Numbered from the stretch's first letter, positions 1-9,637 are shown. The stretch is DNA of 64,000 bases from Hyaloperonospora brassicae (GCA_947650285.1 CANTFL010000394.1:1-64000), one strand, 5' to 3'. Program-made: numbers and translations. Notes: generated by a model not told the origin, from the letters alone.

Positions 1-321
1 GGGGCTAGAATAACCCGTACTCAGCGTACACTATTTCTAACGCTTTGAGGAAGCTCAAAGCCCAAGTCTTAGGTGTTAAGTATTTTTAACTCTGTTTATA
101 TTTTGTCTTTTAAAATCATCCTAAGTACGAATGGTTCCCTTGGACTCATGGGAACCACTCAATCTACGTGTCTATATCTTACTGGCTAATAATGGTACTG
201 AGCCCATTAAACCAGCTAAAATATACGACGTGCTACTTTCGCTACTTCGAAAGTAACACCCCTACTTAAGTAACATGTAAACTTAATCGAAACTACTTAT
301 GTAACGGGGTGGCCCATTACA
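1..321 (-). repeat. 3' LTR of A1 (six terminal bases outside the window)
   Basis: This sequence matches 7361-7681 base for base. The complete copy begins TGTAAC and ends CATTACA in plus-strand reading, giving 327 bp with TG...CA ends. A hairpin (TGGTTCCC / GGGAACCA) lies near 131-156 and could contribute to RNA 3'-end formation. The plus-strand ORF starting at 398 lies just beyond this LTR, so any antisense promoter in it would drive that ORF. Confidence 0.95.
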
Positions 322-335
322 TCACCCCCTTCTCA
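322..335 (-). other. Polypurine tract of A1
   Basis: On the minus strand the purine-rich run GAGAAGGGGGTGA directly precedes the 3' LTR. This is the expected position and composition for the primer of plus-strand DNA synthesis. Confidence 0.8.
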
Positions 336-397
336 AGACAGCACTCACCAACCGTGAGTGCTCAACCACAAGACTTTAACGACTCACAAGCCGAACG

Positions 398-1777
398 ATG
401 ACTGAAGACGCAGACGCCAACAAAACAGCACTCCCGCGCACAATCAGCGGGAGTTTGGTCGACCGCGTGATGGATCAGCACCTGATCCCTTGGGCGCTGT
501 ATGACTTGTCCGGAGCTCGGTCTCCGGACTCTCTCGAAACGATGCAGGACTACTTCCGTCGTTTCCGTGGGTTGCGCGGAAAGAGACTTGATGGAATCTC
601 ATACGAGTCACTCCAGCGGTCATGGTGTGCGTTCATCCGGCGGTGGAACCGGATGCATGAAGACGGAAGGAACTTTCAGCAGTGGCTGGCCAATCGCGAA
701 GATATCCACGCCGATCATTCCATCGGTGTACTGCGCGAGAAGATCTGTGAAAACGCCTGGAACGTAGATCGACTCTGCTACGTTCACGTGCACGAATCTT
801 GTTACTCCTGTGACTCGGTGCCTCGTCCAACTCGCGAAGCTTGGAAACGACACGTCGCTGAGTATCCACTCAGAGATTATGAACAGCTCTGGATAGGACG
901 GTACGAGCGCAGCTTGGTGGAGCGCAAGACTGCGGTTAATCGTGGCGCGTCACGCTGGCGACACCACTCGCGTTCTCGAGGTCGTGGTGCCGTGCAATCG
1001 CCACGACGTTCTCGTTCGCGTGATCGTCGCGATACACGCTCTTCGCAACGTTCTCGTCGTCGCTCTTCATCTTGTCGTCGTGGTGAAACGTCACCACGAC
1101 GTTCTCGCAATCGCTCTCGGTCTCGTAGTCGTGGTGACACTTCACCACGACACCGTCGTCGTGCATCTCGTTCTCGTTCACCGCGAGAACACACAGGTCG
1201 TCGACCAAGTCTACACCAAGCGTGTGCAGGGACTCGTAAGCCCGAACGAGGTCCGGAACGTCTCGAAGAAGCGAAGAGCGCGGTTCCCACGTATCCTGCT
1301 CGGGTGGAAACCCGAGCCAACGTACACGATACTTGCGCGCGGTTGGAACCGCGCGCTCATGGTGTCGCGACGATGTCGTTTCACGACGAGGGTCCTCGTG
1401 ACCCAGTAAACGCTCCACAATCCAGCGCTTCTGGCCTTCCGCGTCCACAAGCGGTGGTGGACCCTCACGATGGTACTGCTGGCGTCCTGGTTGCCCAGGA
1501 CGATGTAGATGCGGCTGTGAACAAGGCTGTCGATGCCCAGCTGGAGGCTGAAGCTGCCCTTGACCGAGCTGCGCGGGCTGAGAGAACAGCGAACGAGATT
1601 CGACAGTCGAACCGCGAGCTGCTTGAACGGATGCGGAACCTGGAACGCCAGGTTCTTGGGCACGCGCAGGCTGGGACGCAGCCGCGTCCGATGTCGCTGG
1701 TGCGTCGAGCAAGGCGAGAGGGAAGGTCGACCTATGAGCCTTTGACTCCGAGGACGGAGCCAACCCGTGAAGCGTAG
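398..1777 (+). CDS. Antisense ORF of A1: RS-domain, coiled-coil protein (459 aa)
   Basis: This 459-codon ATG-started ORF runs opposite to gag-pol and starts 77 bp from the inner edge of the 3' LTR. Residues 1-180 look globular, with Trp/Arg-rich helices and a Cys/His cluster near 128-138. Residues 184-264 are a dense Arg-Ser region with repeated SRSRS and SPR blocks, as in nuclear RNA-binding and splicing factors. Residues about 370-422 are predicted by eye to form a coiled coil with heptad Leu, Ala and Arg. Its first 538 nt do not overlap pol; the rest is antisense to the integrase tail and chromodomain. I recognise no family for the N-terminal part. A nuclear or RNA-binding role is inference. 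The ORF could be partly fortuitous where it overlaps pol, but the related elements A2 and A3 carry an ORF at the same place. Confidence 0.7.
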   Translation: MTEDADANKTALPRTISGSLVDRVMDQHLIPWALYDLSGARSPDSLETMQDYFRRFRGLRGKRLDGISYESLQRSWCAFIRRWNRMHEDGRNFQQWLANREDIHADHSIGVLREKICENAWNVDRLCYVHVHESCYSCDSVPRPTREAWKRHVAEYPLRDYEQLWIGRYERSLVERKTAVNRGASRWRHHSRSRGRGAVQSPRRSRSRDRRDTRSSQRSRRRSSSCRRGETSPRRSRNRSRSRSRGDTSPRHRRRASRSRSPREHTGRRPSLHQACAGTRKPERGPERLEEAKSAVPTYPARVETRANVHDTCARLEPRAHGVATMSFHDEGPRDPVNAPQSSASGLPRPQAVVDPHDGTAGVLVAQDDVDAAVNKAVDAQLEAEAALDRAARAERTANEIRQSNRELLERMRNLERQVLGHAQAGTQPRPMSLVRRARREGRSTYEPLTPRTEPTREA

Positions 1778-3323
1778 CTGGACGGTACTCCTTGAGCCGC
1801 CCGACGTAAAACGTCGGGTGAAGTCGCAGTGACGAAGGGATGGCCAGTGTGTATGCGTCGCCGATTGCCTTGAGTACCGTGAATGGTCCGATGAAACGTG
1901 GCGCGAGTTTGCTCGCGCCTAGATTGGTTACTGCTGAATCTCGTAGGCCTTCGGTAGATAACAATACACGATCACCTTCCTTGAATGTACTCGTGTTCTT
2001 TCTTCCACGTTTGTCTGCATTCGCTTTCTGTTTATCCACTGCAGATCGAAGAGTATCGCGTACAAACCTCGTGATGGCTTGACGTTGGAGTATAAACTCT
2101 GACACAGCCATGTCATCAATTGGTCGCGCCGATTCAATCGGCGCGTAGTTAGCTTTAGGGTTTCGCATACTCGAAGAAGGGTCGATCAGCGTCTGTGTAG
2201 TCCATTGAGCTATCGGGGACGCCACGTCACGTGGCGTCGAAACAGAAGACTTCGCCTTGGAATGGTTGACAACATTCGCGCTCAGAATACCGTGAGCTTC
2301 ACTCGATCGTTGTTTATCGTTATCACCCCCCGCCAGAGTGGAGCCACGAAGAGCCGTGGGTTGACCCACGGCAAGAAGGGTAGGTACACGAGGATGACGG
2401 GCCGAATTTGCAAAAAATGGCGTCAACCCCGTTGACGCGTAAACCGCGTTGTTGAGTGCAAACTCCGCGAGTGGCAAAAACGCACTCCAACTTGTAAAGG
2501 ACGTTGCGTAACTTCGAAGAACATCTTCGAGGACCCGATTAACTCTCTCTGTTTGCCCATCCATTTCCGGATGGGCTGCTGTCGACATTTGCAGCTTTGT
2601 GCCAAGCAACTCGAACAATGACGTCCAAAAAGCAGATGTAAAACGAGGATCACGGTCCGAGACAATGTTGTCTGGAAGACCGTGATGGCGAAACACAGTG
2701 TCAATGAAGTGCACCGCGGTCTCAGCCGCGGTGATCGTTGCATGAACAGGCACCAGATGTGTCATCTTGCTGAATCTGTCGACAAAGACCAGAATACCCG
2801 ATCGGTCTTGGCCATCTGGTGCAAGCCCGAAGATAAAATCCATTGAGACTGAGCTCCAAGCCTCAGCTGCAATTGGCAGGGGTCGCAGGGGTGCCTGCGA
2901 CGATGGTGATGGCTTCACGCGCTGACATACTTCGCAGGTGCGAACCCAGTTGCGAACCCACTTGTACATGTGGGGCCAGAAGAAGTCGCGCGAGACAGCC
3001 GCGAATGTCTTTTCGCGGCCCAGATGACCGCCAATTGGGGCATCATGGTACTCGTGGATGATACGAGCACGCAAATCCAAGTCATTCGCAATCACAGTTC
3101 GAGGCGCATCGAATTTGTCGATGCTATATAACAGCAAATCACCGTCCATACTGTATCGTTGAATGTGATCACGCTTCGTTCGCGAAAGAGCTCCCAGTGC
3201 AGCATCGCTGGGAGCGCGCAGATAGGCAATAATGTCCGCATAATCTGGATCGTTCGCGTAAGCCGCGACAATTTCATCGAAAAGGCATAACTCGGGTGTG
3301 ACCCGAGTTAGATTCAACGACAC
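936..3323 (-). CDS. A1 integrase with C-terminal chromodomain
   Basis: Integrase inserts the new cDNA into chromosomes. The N-terminal zinc-binding HHCC motif is at H93, H100, C130 and C133. The catalytic DDE core follows with D162 (SMDF), D223 (SDRDPRF) and E259 (QTERVN), all present. A GPF-like region (RFIGPFTVL) comes next, then a Pro/Gln-rich linker, and a chromodomain at roughly residues 635-705 (KYRVRWLGF), which in such elements guides insertion to particular chromatin. The frame is the same as that of the RT ORF upstream, from which it is separated only by one TGA at 3336-3338. The acidic His/Asp tail after the chromodomain overlaps the antisense ORF and looks low in complexity. The listed start is only the opening of the frame; the product is probably cut from a polyprotein. 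Confidence 0.93.
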   Translation of the reverse strand: MSLNLTRVTPELCLFDEIVAAYANDPDYADIIAYLRAPSDAALGALSRTKRDHIQRYSMDGDLLLYSIDKFDAPRTVIANDLDLRARIIHEYHDAPIGGHLGREKTFAAVSRDFFWPHMYKWVRNWVRTCEVCQRVKPSPSSQAPLRPLPIAAEAWSSVSMDFIFGLAPDGQDRSGILVFVDRFSKMTHLVPVHATITAAETAVHFIDTVFRHHGLPDNIVSDRDPRFTSAFWTSLFELLGTKLQMSTAAHPEMDGQTERVNRVLEDVLRSYATSFTSWSAFLPLAEFALNNAVYASTGLTPFFANSARHPRVPTLLAVGQPTALRGSTLAGGDNDKQRSSEAHGILSANVVNHSKAKSSVSTPRDVASPIAQWTTQTLIDPSSSMRNPKANYAPIESARPIDDMAVSEFILQRQAITRFVRDTLRSAVDKQKANADKRGRKNTSTFKEGDRVLLSTEGLRDSAVTNLGASKLAPRFIGPFTVLKAIGDAYTLAIPSSLRLHPTFYVGRLKEYRPATLHGLAPSSESKAHRSTFPLALLDAPATSDAAASQPARAQEPGVPGSASVQAARGSTVESRSLFSQPAQLGQGQLQPPAGHRQPCSQPHLHRPGQPGRQQYHREGPPPLVDAEGQKRWIVERLLGHEDPRRETTSSRHHERAVPTARKYRVRWLGFPPEQDTWEPRSSLLRDVPDLVRAYESLHTLGVDLVDDLCVLAVNENEMHDDGVVVKCHHDYETESDCENVVVTFHHDDKMKSDDENVAKSVYRDDHANENVVAIARHHDLENASGVASVTRHD

Positions 3324-3335
3324 ACACGTCGCACA

Positions 3336-5132
3336 TCAATCGTCTTCATCGTCGTCGTCAGTTGCCTGACGACTCAGTGCCATACGAGGATCGTAATCTG
3401 GGCGTCGTGACAGTGCGTCAGCAAGAATGTTGGTCTTGCCTGGCTTGTAGTGCACGACGAAGTTGTACTCGGAGAAGAAAGAGAGCCACCGTGCCATCCG
3501 CTGTGACAGGTGTGGGCTCTTCATTGCTGTCCGCAGCGATGCATGATCAGTATACAGGGCGAACGTGCGTTCGCCCAGTAGGTGGACACGAAACTTGATG
3601 AGTGCGTAGCGCATCGCTAGCAGTTCCTTATCGTGAACCGGATAGTTCTTCTCTGCCGGCTTCATCTGTCGTGACTGATAGCTCACGACTCGTTCACGGC
3701 CCTCGTGATCGAACTGCATGAGGGCGCAACCAATTGCAAAGTCACTTGCATCACACACCACGTGAAACGGTTTGGTGTCGTCAGGGAGTATCAACACTGG
3801 CGCCGACGCCAGGCTTTTCTTCACTGCGTCAAAGGCTGCTTGATGTTCGGGACGCCACGACCACGTGGCGTCTTTCTTCAGAAGTGACGACAGGGGCTGT
3901 ATAGAACCGGCGTAATCCTTTGTGTACTTATGCAAGTAATTAGCTAGACCGAGCCATTGACGTAACTCCGTAGGGTTCTTGGGTGTGGGCCAAGAACAGA
4001 TTGACGACACCTTCTCTGGATCGGCTCGAACACCCGATTTACTCACGTAGCAGCCCAGCACCGGAATCTCCGGTGCACAGAATACACACTTCTTCAAGTT
4101 TGCATATAACTTGTTATCTCGCATGACTTGAAACACCTGCTTCAGGTGTTGAAGGTAAACTTGGACAGCACTGAGATTGCCCTCAGCGCGACTGTGGACA
4201 AAGATGTCATCGAAGTAGCTAGGAGCAAAGTCTCGAAGCGGTCTCAACACTTGAGATACCATGCGATTGAAAGTGGCTGGTGCGTTCTTCAATCCTTGTG
4301 GCATCACCAGCCACTCCCAAAGCATACCACTCGGGGTGCTCACCGCAGTGAGTGGTATGTCACTCTGTCGCATCAAGATCTGGTAGAAGCCATCGGTCAG
4401 ATCGATGGCGCTGAAGATGACGCTACCTGACATGGAGTTTAGAACCATGTCTTTCCTGGGGATAGGCGTTTGGGCAGGAATAGTGGCATCGTTGAGCTTG
4501 TTAAACGCATGCACTATACGCCAGCCTCCCGTAGCCTTCTTCACGCAGAAGGTTGGACTCGAATGGGGAGAGACACTCTCACGCACATGACCGGCCTTGC
4601 GACGACCTTCGAAGAATGCATCAATAGCCTCGACTTGGTCTCGAGGCAACGGCCACTGCCGTGTCACACAATATTTCGATCCTGGCACGAGATCAATCTC
4701 GTGCCGCACGCCACGATCGGCAGGGAGTTCGGCCGGAATCTTGTCCGGGAACACGTCGGCGTACTCTCGTGCAATGTCGTAAACAGGGTTACCAGACTCG
4801 CGCAGAGCCTCCCAAGATTGCGACGCAAATCTTTCTTCGCGCGCTGATTTCTTTTCAGCGCTTCGAGGGCGCGTCATTAGCTCCTCATTCGGCTCATGAG
4901 TCACCTCGTTGGTGACCAGACATACTTGTTCCACCGTGCCTCCCTTGAGGTCGCGTAGAAAATGCTTCCAGGAGAGTCCTGGAAGGCTCGTAATAGATGA
5001 CGCGTCGCGAGGTGGACTCGCGACCTCAATGTATTGGCGCCTTTGTGGACTCCCGTCCACGTACACAATAGCGTGAACACATTCCAACGCTGAGTTCTCG
5101 TAGCTTGCGTCCCCATCGTGCCTCGAGTCCAT
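3336..5132 (-). CDS. A1 reverse transcriptase-RNase H
   Basis: This 598-residue ORF carries the Gypsy RT and RNase H domains that copy genomic RNA into DNA. RT motifs are intact: the A-motif aspartate D244 (SAIDLTDGF), MPQGLKNAP, and the catalytic YFDD at 306-309. RNase H has D461 (CDASD), E503 (DKEL), D529 (YTDH) and D572 (ADALSRR). The frame opens only at about 5180, 25 nt before the preceding linker frame closes, and that overlap contains a run of seven G. It ends in an acidic DDDDEDD and one TGA, after which integrase continues in frame. All catalytic residues are present. Confidence 0.95.
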   Translation of the reverse strand: MDSRHDGDASYENSALECVHAIVYVDGSPQRRQYIEVASPPRDASSITSLPGLSWKHFLRDLKGGTVEQVCLVTNEVTHEPNEELMTRPRSAEKKSAREERFASQSWEALRESGNPVYDIAREYADVFPDKIPAELPADRGVRHEIDLVPGSKYCVTRQWPLPRDQVEAIDAFFEGRRKAGHVRESVSPHSSPTFCVKKATGGWRIVHAFNKLNDATIPAQTPIPRKDMVLNSMSGSVIFSAIDLTDGFYQILMRQSDIPLTAVSTPSGMLWEWLVMPQGLKNAPATFNRMVSQVLRPLRDFAPSYFDDIFVHSRAEGNLSAVQVYLQHLKQVFQVMRDNKLYANLKKCVFCAPEIPVLGCYVSKSGVRADPEKVSSICSWPTPKNPTELRQWLGLANYLHKYTKDYAGSIQPLSSLLKKDATWSWRPEHQAAFDAVKKSLASAPVLILPDDTKPFHVVCDASDFAIGCALMQFDHEGRERVVSYQSRQMKPAEKNYPVHDKELLAMRYALIKFRVHLLGERTFALYTDHASLRTAMKSPHLSQRMARWLSFFSEYNFVVHYKPGKTNILADALSRRPDYDPRMALSRQATDDDDEDD

Positions 5133-5154
5133 GCTCGAAGCTGGCGAACCGCAG

Positions 5155-5739
5155 TCAGGTGTTAAATCTGCACCCCCCCTCTAGACGCTGGATGTCCTCA
5201 TCCAGGACGTCGAAATCGCGCGACGGGAGTATTCCATACTCGTCCGTCGACGCATGATGCGGGAGCCCCTGCTCTACCGCCACAAACTCGTGTGGGAGCC
5301 CCTGCTCGACCACGTCTTGCTCATGTGGGAAACTCTGTTCGACCACAGTAGGCGATGATGGGAACCCCTGTTCGACCATCATATTCGCACGTGGGGACTC
5401 TTGTCCATCCACGTCACACTCGGTGGCGAGCCCCTGCTCGGCCACGTCTTGCCCTTGTGGGAGCCTCTGCTCGACCACAATGGGTACAGGTGGGAACACC
5501 TGTTCGTGTTCGACCACTGCTCTCTCGTGCGGGAACCGCTGTTCGACCGCGTCGTCGTTGCGCGGGAGCCACTGCTCGTCCGCGTCGTCATTACGTGGGA
5601 GCCACTGCTCGTCCACGTCGGACTCCTCGCTGCAAAGCGAGGAGGCATCATCACTCGTGCGTAGGGGCACGGAACAAGCGGTACAGAGAGGGCCATCGCT
5701 CACTCTGTGTACCGCCGGTGTCGTGGATGTACGATCCAC
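5155..5739 (-). CDS. A1 protease-RT linker with acidic repeats
   Basis: This 194-residue segment is in the same frame as the protease and separated from it by a single TAG at 5755-5757. It is built of about a dozen imperfect 12-16 residue repeats around the core VEQGLPHE or VEQRFP, with Asp/Glu-rich spacers. I recognise no enzyme domain. It occupies the place where element A2 has an unrelated 284-residue spacer ORF, so both probably act as a flexible linker or a structural, Gag-like part of the polyprotein. It is joined to RT only if ribosomes shift +1 at the G run 5173-5179 or if that run carries a one-base insertion. Confidence 0.65.
   Translation of the reverse strand: MDRTSTTPAVHRVSDGPLCTACSVPLRTSDDASSLCSEESDVDEQWLPRNDDADEQWLPRNDDAVEQRFPHERAVVEHEQVFPPVPIVVEQRLPQGQDVAEQGLATECDVDGQESPRANMMVEQGFPSSPTVVEQSFPHEQDVVEQGLPHEFVAVEQGLPHHASTDEYGILPSRDFDVLDEDIQRLEGGCRFNT
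5173..5179 (-). other. G7 run at the linker-RT frame junction
   Basis: Seven consecutive G (minus strand) lie inside the 26-nt overlap (5155-5180) between the linker frame and the RT frame. Skipping one G moves the linker frame exactly into the RT frame with no stop in between. This is either a slippage site or a one-base insertion. Confidence 0.6.
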
Positions 5740-5754
5740 GACTGTAACGTTCGG

Positions 5755-6258
5755 CTAATCACTTGGAGACACCAAGAGATGGGTGAACACTTCGCTGACG
5801 TCGAACTTGCTTCGACGTCTCACTGATCTGGCTAACCAGTCGATCTGGGGCTTATAGCGTGCCAACCATGGCATGCCCAGGATGCAATCGAATGCATAAT
5901 TCATTTCAATCACCAAGAAGTTGTCGTTACTGCGAAAGCCGTCAAACGTGTACGGCAACGACACTTCGCGCCGCGATACGCGGCGTGGTTTCCCGTCAGC
6001 GAGCTTGACAACAACTTGGCCAGGTCCCTCGTGGACCTGGATGCTGGGTGGCAGCATTGACACGCAAGATTCACGGAAGAAATTGTTTGTCGCTCCTGAA
6101 TCCAGGAGCGCTCGTAGGGGTCGCCGGATACCGGCGACATGTAGATTAACAATAATCAGGCGTGAATCACCACTCGTAGTGGTGGCATTTGACCGTGCAC
6201 GCAGCACAAATGGGCTGGGAGGTCGGGCTGCCACCGGTGGACCCGGACCTCCCTTCAA
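5755..6258 (-). CDS. A1 aspartic protease (retropepsin-like)
   Basis: This ORF encodes the protease that cuts Gag-Pol. The active-site triad lies in LLDSGATNNFF, with Asp53 in the numbering from the listed start. A hydrophobic strand and the ILGMPWL motif follow, typical of Gypsy proteases. The frame is -1 relative to gag and is open from the slippery site at 6300-6294, so the true translated segment starts there and reads Thr-Arg-Pro-Val-Gly-Ala-Gly before the listed TTG start. It ends at a TAG after which the linker continues in the same frame. Confidence 0.9.
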   Translation of the reverse strand: MKGGPGPPVAARPPSPFVLRARSNATTTSGDSRLIIVNLHVAGIRRPLRALLDSGATNNFFRESCVSMLPPSIQVHEGPGQVVVKLADGKPRRVSRREVSLPYTFDGFRSNDNFLVIEMNYAFDCILGMPWLARYKPQIDWLARSVRRRSKFDVSEVFTHLLVSPSD

Positions 6259-6259
6259 A

Positions 6260-6300
6260 CCAGTAGGGCGCCCTGCACCTACTGGTCTCGTCCGTTTTTT
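6260..6300 (-). promoter_or_regulatory. -1 programmed ribosomal frameshift signal of A1 (gag-protease)
   Basis: The heptamer A AAA AAC at 6300-6294 is in the correct phase of the gag frame (CCA AAA AAC). Eight nucleotides follow, then a perfect 8-bp stem (arms 6285-6278 and 6267-6260, 10-nt loop). The gag stop TAG (6281-6279) lies in the 5' arm. A -1 slip leads without a stop into the protease frame. This is the textbook arrangement of slippery site, spacer and hairpin. Confidence 0.85.
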
Positions 6301-7328
6301 GGACGACTGATCGGAGCACCTCCCTCATGATGGGTGTCCGACGCATGCACCGACATCGGTGCTGGCGCGCGGCATTCAGCCGCGCGATGTCCCGGCTTTC
6401 GGCATCGAAAGCAGATCATCTGACGTCCGCCTCGGACGTCGCCCTTGTAGGCTGTAGCGCGTCGTCGGTCACCCGACGACTCAATTGCATCGATCTCCAT
6501 AGGTTCCGGGCCCGCTGATCTGACAGCGGTAACAACTGAAGGCTTGGTATAGGCCTTGGTGACTCTGAAATCCTCACGGAGAGCGATAGCGAAAGCCTCC
6601 TCCAACGTGGCAGGCTCTGCTCGTTCCAGCGAGAGGCGAGTCTGCCCTTCACGCATGCCATCGACAAACACGTTCACTTGTGTATACATGTCCATGGGAT
6701 GCGTGACAATACAAGACGCCAGATGTCGAGCCATCTGCACGTAGTCGCGCATGGACATCTTACCCTGTCGCAGGGACAGGAACCTTGAACGCACCAACTT
6801 CTCTTCCTGGGGCGGCTCGAAGGCGAGTCGAAGGTCACTCTGGATGGCTTCCAGAGTGGGGAACGCAAACTCGTCAACAACGAGTTTTCCCAAGGCCCAC
6901 TCCTTGGCTTTCCCAGTGAGACGGGAAAGAAGGAAATTGACCTTCGCTTGAGGAGCCTCGAGAAGTCTCGAGGCGATAGCGATGTCGACCTCTCGAAACC
7001 AACGAGACAACGACAAGCGTTCTTTTCCTTCGCCAGAATAGGCGGAGGTCTCCATCTTCACGGCATCGTTCCGTGAAGTCCGCGAGGGAGTTAAACCTCG
7101 CCGATGGAATTCGGCGAGCTCGCGAGCCATGTAGTCGTGTATGGCGAGACGCTGTTCATCAGGAGTCGCTGATCTCATCAGCGACACAACAAATGCCTCT
7201 CCCGATATCGCCGCGAGGCGATTTAGGGCATCCCACTCAACACCAGTGAGATGGGGAAAAGTCGCGTGCTCCAGACTCACGTCTGGAGCGTCAAAGTACG
7301 ACGAATCGCTCATCCCAAACTCGGGCAT
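6279..7328 (-). CDS. A1 Gag with CCHC zinc knuckle
   Basis: Gag forms the virus-like particle and binds the element RNA. The 349-residue protein contains a Ty3-type capsid region at roughly residues 100-205 ([15 protein letters not shown] ... [11 protein letters not shown]) and a C-terminal zinc knuckle [14 protein letters not shown] with the CX2CX4HX4C spacing. The ATG at 7328 is the first one after the primer-binding site. Five codons before its TAG stop lies a canonical -1 slippery heptamer, so a fraction of ribosomes should continue into protease. Confidence 0.93.
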   Translation of the reverse strand: MPEFGMSDSSYFDAPDVSLEHATFPHLTGVEWDALNRLAAISGEAFVVSLMRSATPDEQRLAIHDYMARELAEFHRRGLTPSRTSRNDAVKMETSAYSGEGKERLSLSRWFREVDIAIASRLLEAPQAKVNFLLSRLTGKAKEWALGKLVVDEFAFPTLEAIQSDLRLAFEPPQEEKLVRSRFLSLRQGKMSMRDYVQMARHLASCIVTHPMDMYTQVNVFVDGMREGQTRLSLERAEPATLEEAFAIALREDFRVTKAYTKPSVVTAVRSAGPEPMEIDAIESSGDRRRATAYKGDVRGGRQMICFRCRKPGHRAAECRAPAPMSVHASDTHHEGGAPISRPKNGRDQ

Positions 7329-7337
7329 GGGAAGGAC

Positions 7338-7352
7338 TACTAAGTGCTACCA
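7338..7352 (-). other. Primer-binding site of A1
   Basis: Two bases inside the 5' LTR the minus strand reads TGGTAGCACTTAGT, beginning with TGG complementary to a tRNA 3' CCA end. Element A2 has a related sequence at the same position (41551-41569). I could not identify the tRNA. Confidence 0.65.
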
Positions 7353-7354
7353 GG

Positions 7355-7681
7355 TGTAACGGGGCTAGAATAACCCGTACTCAGCGTACACTATTTCTAA
7401 CGCTTTGAGGAAGCTCAAAGCCCAAGTCTTAGGTGTTAAGTATTTTTAACTCTGTTTATATTTTGTCTTTTAAAATCATCCTAAGTACGAATGGTTCCCT
7501 TGGACTCATGGGAACCACTCAATCTACGTGTCTATATCTTACTGGCTAATAATGGTACTGAGCCCATTAAACCAGCTAAAATATACGACGTGCTACTTTC
7601 GCTACTTCGAAAGTAACACCCCTACTTAAGTAACATGTAAACTTAATCGAAACTACTTATGTAACGGGGTGGCCCATTACA
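7355..7681 (-). repeat. 5' LTR of A1 (327 bp)
   Basis: The complete LTR begins TGTAAC and ends CATTACA and is identical to 1-321 over the visible part. Right of 7681 an older LTR homologous to 17.79-19.60 kb resumes. Confidence 0.95.
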
Positions 7682-9637
7682 GTTGAGACGTCACATTCTG
7701 GCAGAAAATGATACCAAGTGATCTAGCAATCTAATAGGAGATCAAAGATGATCTAAACGGGGATTAGCGGTCTGATCCAACTGTTGTCAGAATGATTGAC
7801 ATGAAATGATCTGCGATATGGCGGTCATAGGGATGATTTTCAGGAATCAATATGGGACGAGTCGCAGATAGAGATGAAAACCACGGTTCGGTCTGGGACA
7901 AGGGAAGGGATGAGGTCAAGCAACCCATTTGAAGGTTGGTCAAGGACAAGAATTTGTATGTTGAAGCAGGTGAAGACTGGGTCACAAATTTAAACGCGAA
8001 GGTTTCTTGATTCACGAACATGTGGAACGTCATATTGACCAATATCGGCAACGATCGTAAAGATTGTGGCAGATTCACTCTGTGAACGGTGCATATGGGG
8101 CCAGGTTGTACGGTGTTACTCTGGAACAAATGGTCAACATCCTACAGATCGGTAATACTGTCTACCGGTCACACGATGATAGCACCGAATTTGGTTAATT
8201 AAATCCTGATCTGGAAGTGTGAATACTCATGGGAGTCCAGGGAGCTACTTCAAGACGTGAAAATGGTCTCTTTGATCGGATAAACCCCGAAGGGTGATAT
8301 TCGAGCACGTACAATAAACATAAGGATATATATATTGCTGAATTGTACCGCATCGGTCATCAACCATCTCAAATTGGGTATTAGATCGGCCATGTATCGA
8401 GTTAATTATATTTATATATATCGCTGATGAGACTACCATGCATTAGAAATATACTCGATAGAGGTCCCTGAGTGATGTCTTAAAAGTTCAGACCGGAAGG
8501 GCCATTGAAAGCTGGTTAAATTGACGTCGCAAGATGATTTTAGACACAATTGGCGTGATTGGTCATATATTGGGTACTTTAGCGCTAAGAATGGTTTTTT
8601 TGGAACTACATCTGAGATTTGGTCTATTTTGGTGCTCTAGGTACGATACCTGGAATACTGGCTCTATCATTGACGTACCAGTTACGAATTTTCGACACGT
8701 GTTCAAGGGGACGATCCGGCTTAAGGTAACACCAGTTGAAAGAACGACCTACGGTCAGGAATATGTATCCAGATACGTTGGCTAGTAATTTTAATGGTAA
8801 ATAAAACAGACTTATAATCTACTTCTTTTGCTCACAACGCGCGTTCCCCCTCCCCTTTTTCCGGGCAAGATTCATTTGACTTCCCCGGCGGCTCAAGGCA
8901 CGCGTCTTTCGAGGACATTGAAGACCGATCTTTAACTGTTGGCCAAGGTCGAGAAGAGCGATCCCGGTGAATTTGGTCCCGATCGATCAAACGCTTACAC
9001 TTAACTCAGCTGCTAGGGTAGCAGCAACAACGGAAAAGGACTGAATACAAGATCGCGAGACGGCTCAAGTGGTCAGAACATCTGGACAAGAATTTCAGGA
9101 CAAGACCGAGCACAATTAAAGTAATCTACGAGACGTGTAGGCAAGTATTATTTACGCGAAACGCATAACTTATATGGCCGAAGCTGTGCACATCCGACAA
9201 GATCGACCAATCCCAAGACCAGATCGGACCGATCCCAAGGCAAGACCGACGCAAGATTACGATTTGCTGAGTGAAGATTCCCGCACAGCAAAGACTTCGA
9301 TCCCGAAGACAAATCGAGATCGGTGTGATCCAAGAGCAAGATCGCGACATCTTTAAATAGAGATCGCCGTGACTCAATATTAAGATCGCAGAACCCCTGT
9401 TCGTCGTGTGAAGATTTCCGCACCGGAAGCGAACGCTCAACCCAACCTCTCAGCGAGATCGACATCTACCAAGGCCGTTACGAAGAGCTCAAGCCAGCCT
9501 TTAGACGAAAACACAAGGTGAGTACAAGACTATACAGCAAGGCACGGATCGGAGTGCCTCCTCCGTGAGTCGGCAAGTCTGGGCAAGTATAAGATCGACT
9601 CTCACACAAGCGATTTAGTGAGATCGACTGCACCACA
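7682..9637 (+). repeat. C-type LTR, old copy split by A1
   Basis: This stretch is a diverged copy of the LTR at 17734-19603. Matching landmarks include the segment around 8270-8540 (versus 18240-18520) and the nearly identical 9140-9630 (versus 19160-19600). It ends CACCACA like the other copies but is not followed by the ATGGTGCGTG primer site, so it is a 3' or solo LTR. Its first ~55 bp are missing on this side and probably lie left of the window, because A1 inserted there. The small ORFs inside it also occur in the other LTR copies and look non-coding. Confidence 0.8.

Larger units (their letters stand above)
1..7681 (-). mobile_element. Ty3/Gypsy LTR retrotransposon A1 (nearly complete, young)
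   Basis: A chromodomain Ty3/Gypsy element reads on the minus strand in the order 5' LTR (7355-7681), primer site, gag, protease, repeat linker, RT/RNase H, integrase with chromodomain, polypurine tract, 3' LTR (1-321). The visible LTR parts are identical over 321 bp, so insertion was recent. The window starts six bases inside the 3' LTR, so the left target-site duplication cannot be seen. On the right the element ends exactly where a homologue of a C-type LTR resumes, so A1 inserted into that older LTR. An extra ORF lies on the opposite strand near the 3' LTR. Confidence 0.95.

Noticed and set aside
877..1320. Other long frames over 877-1409 on both strands
   Set aside because: They are shadows of the low-complexity Arg-Ser/Asp-His codon repeats shared by integrase tail and antisense ORF.
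398..1777. RS-rich ORF as a host splicing-factor gene
   Set aside because: There is no RNA-recognition domain, the ORF lies wholly inside the LTR element, and it overlaps pol. It is better treated as an element-encoded antisense ORF.
5355..5758. Several plus-strand ORFs over the linker repeats
   Set aside because: They mirror the repeat units of the minus-strand linker; repetitive sequence keeps many frames open, and no independent signal supports them.
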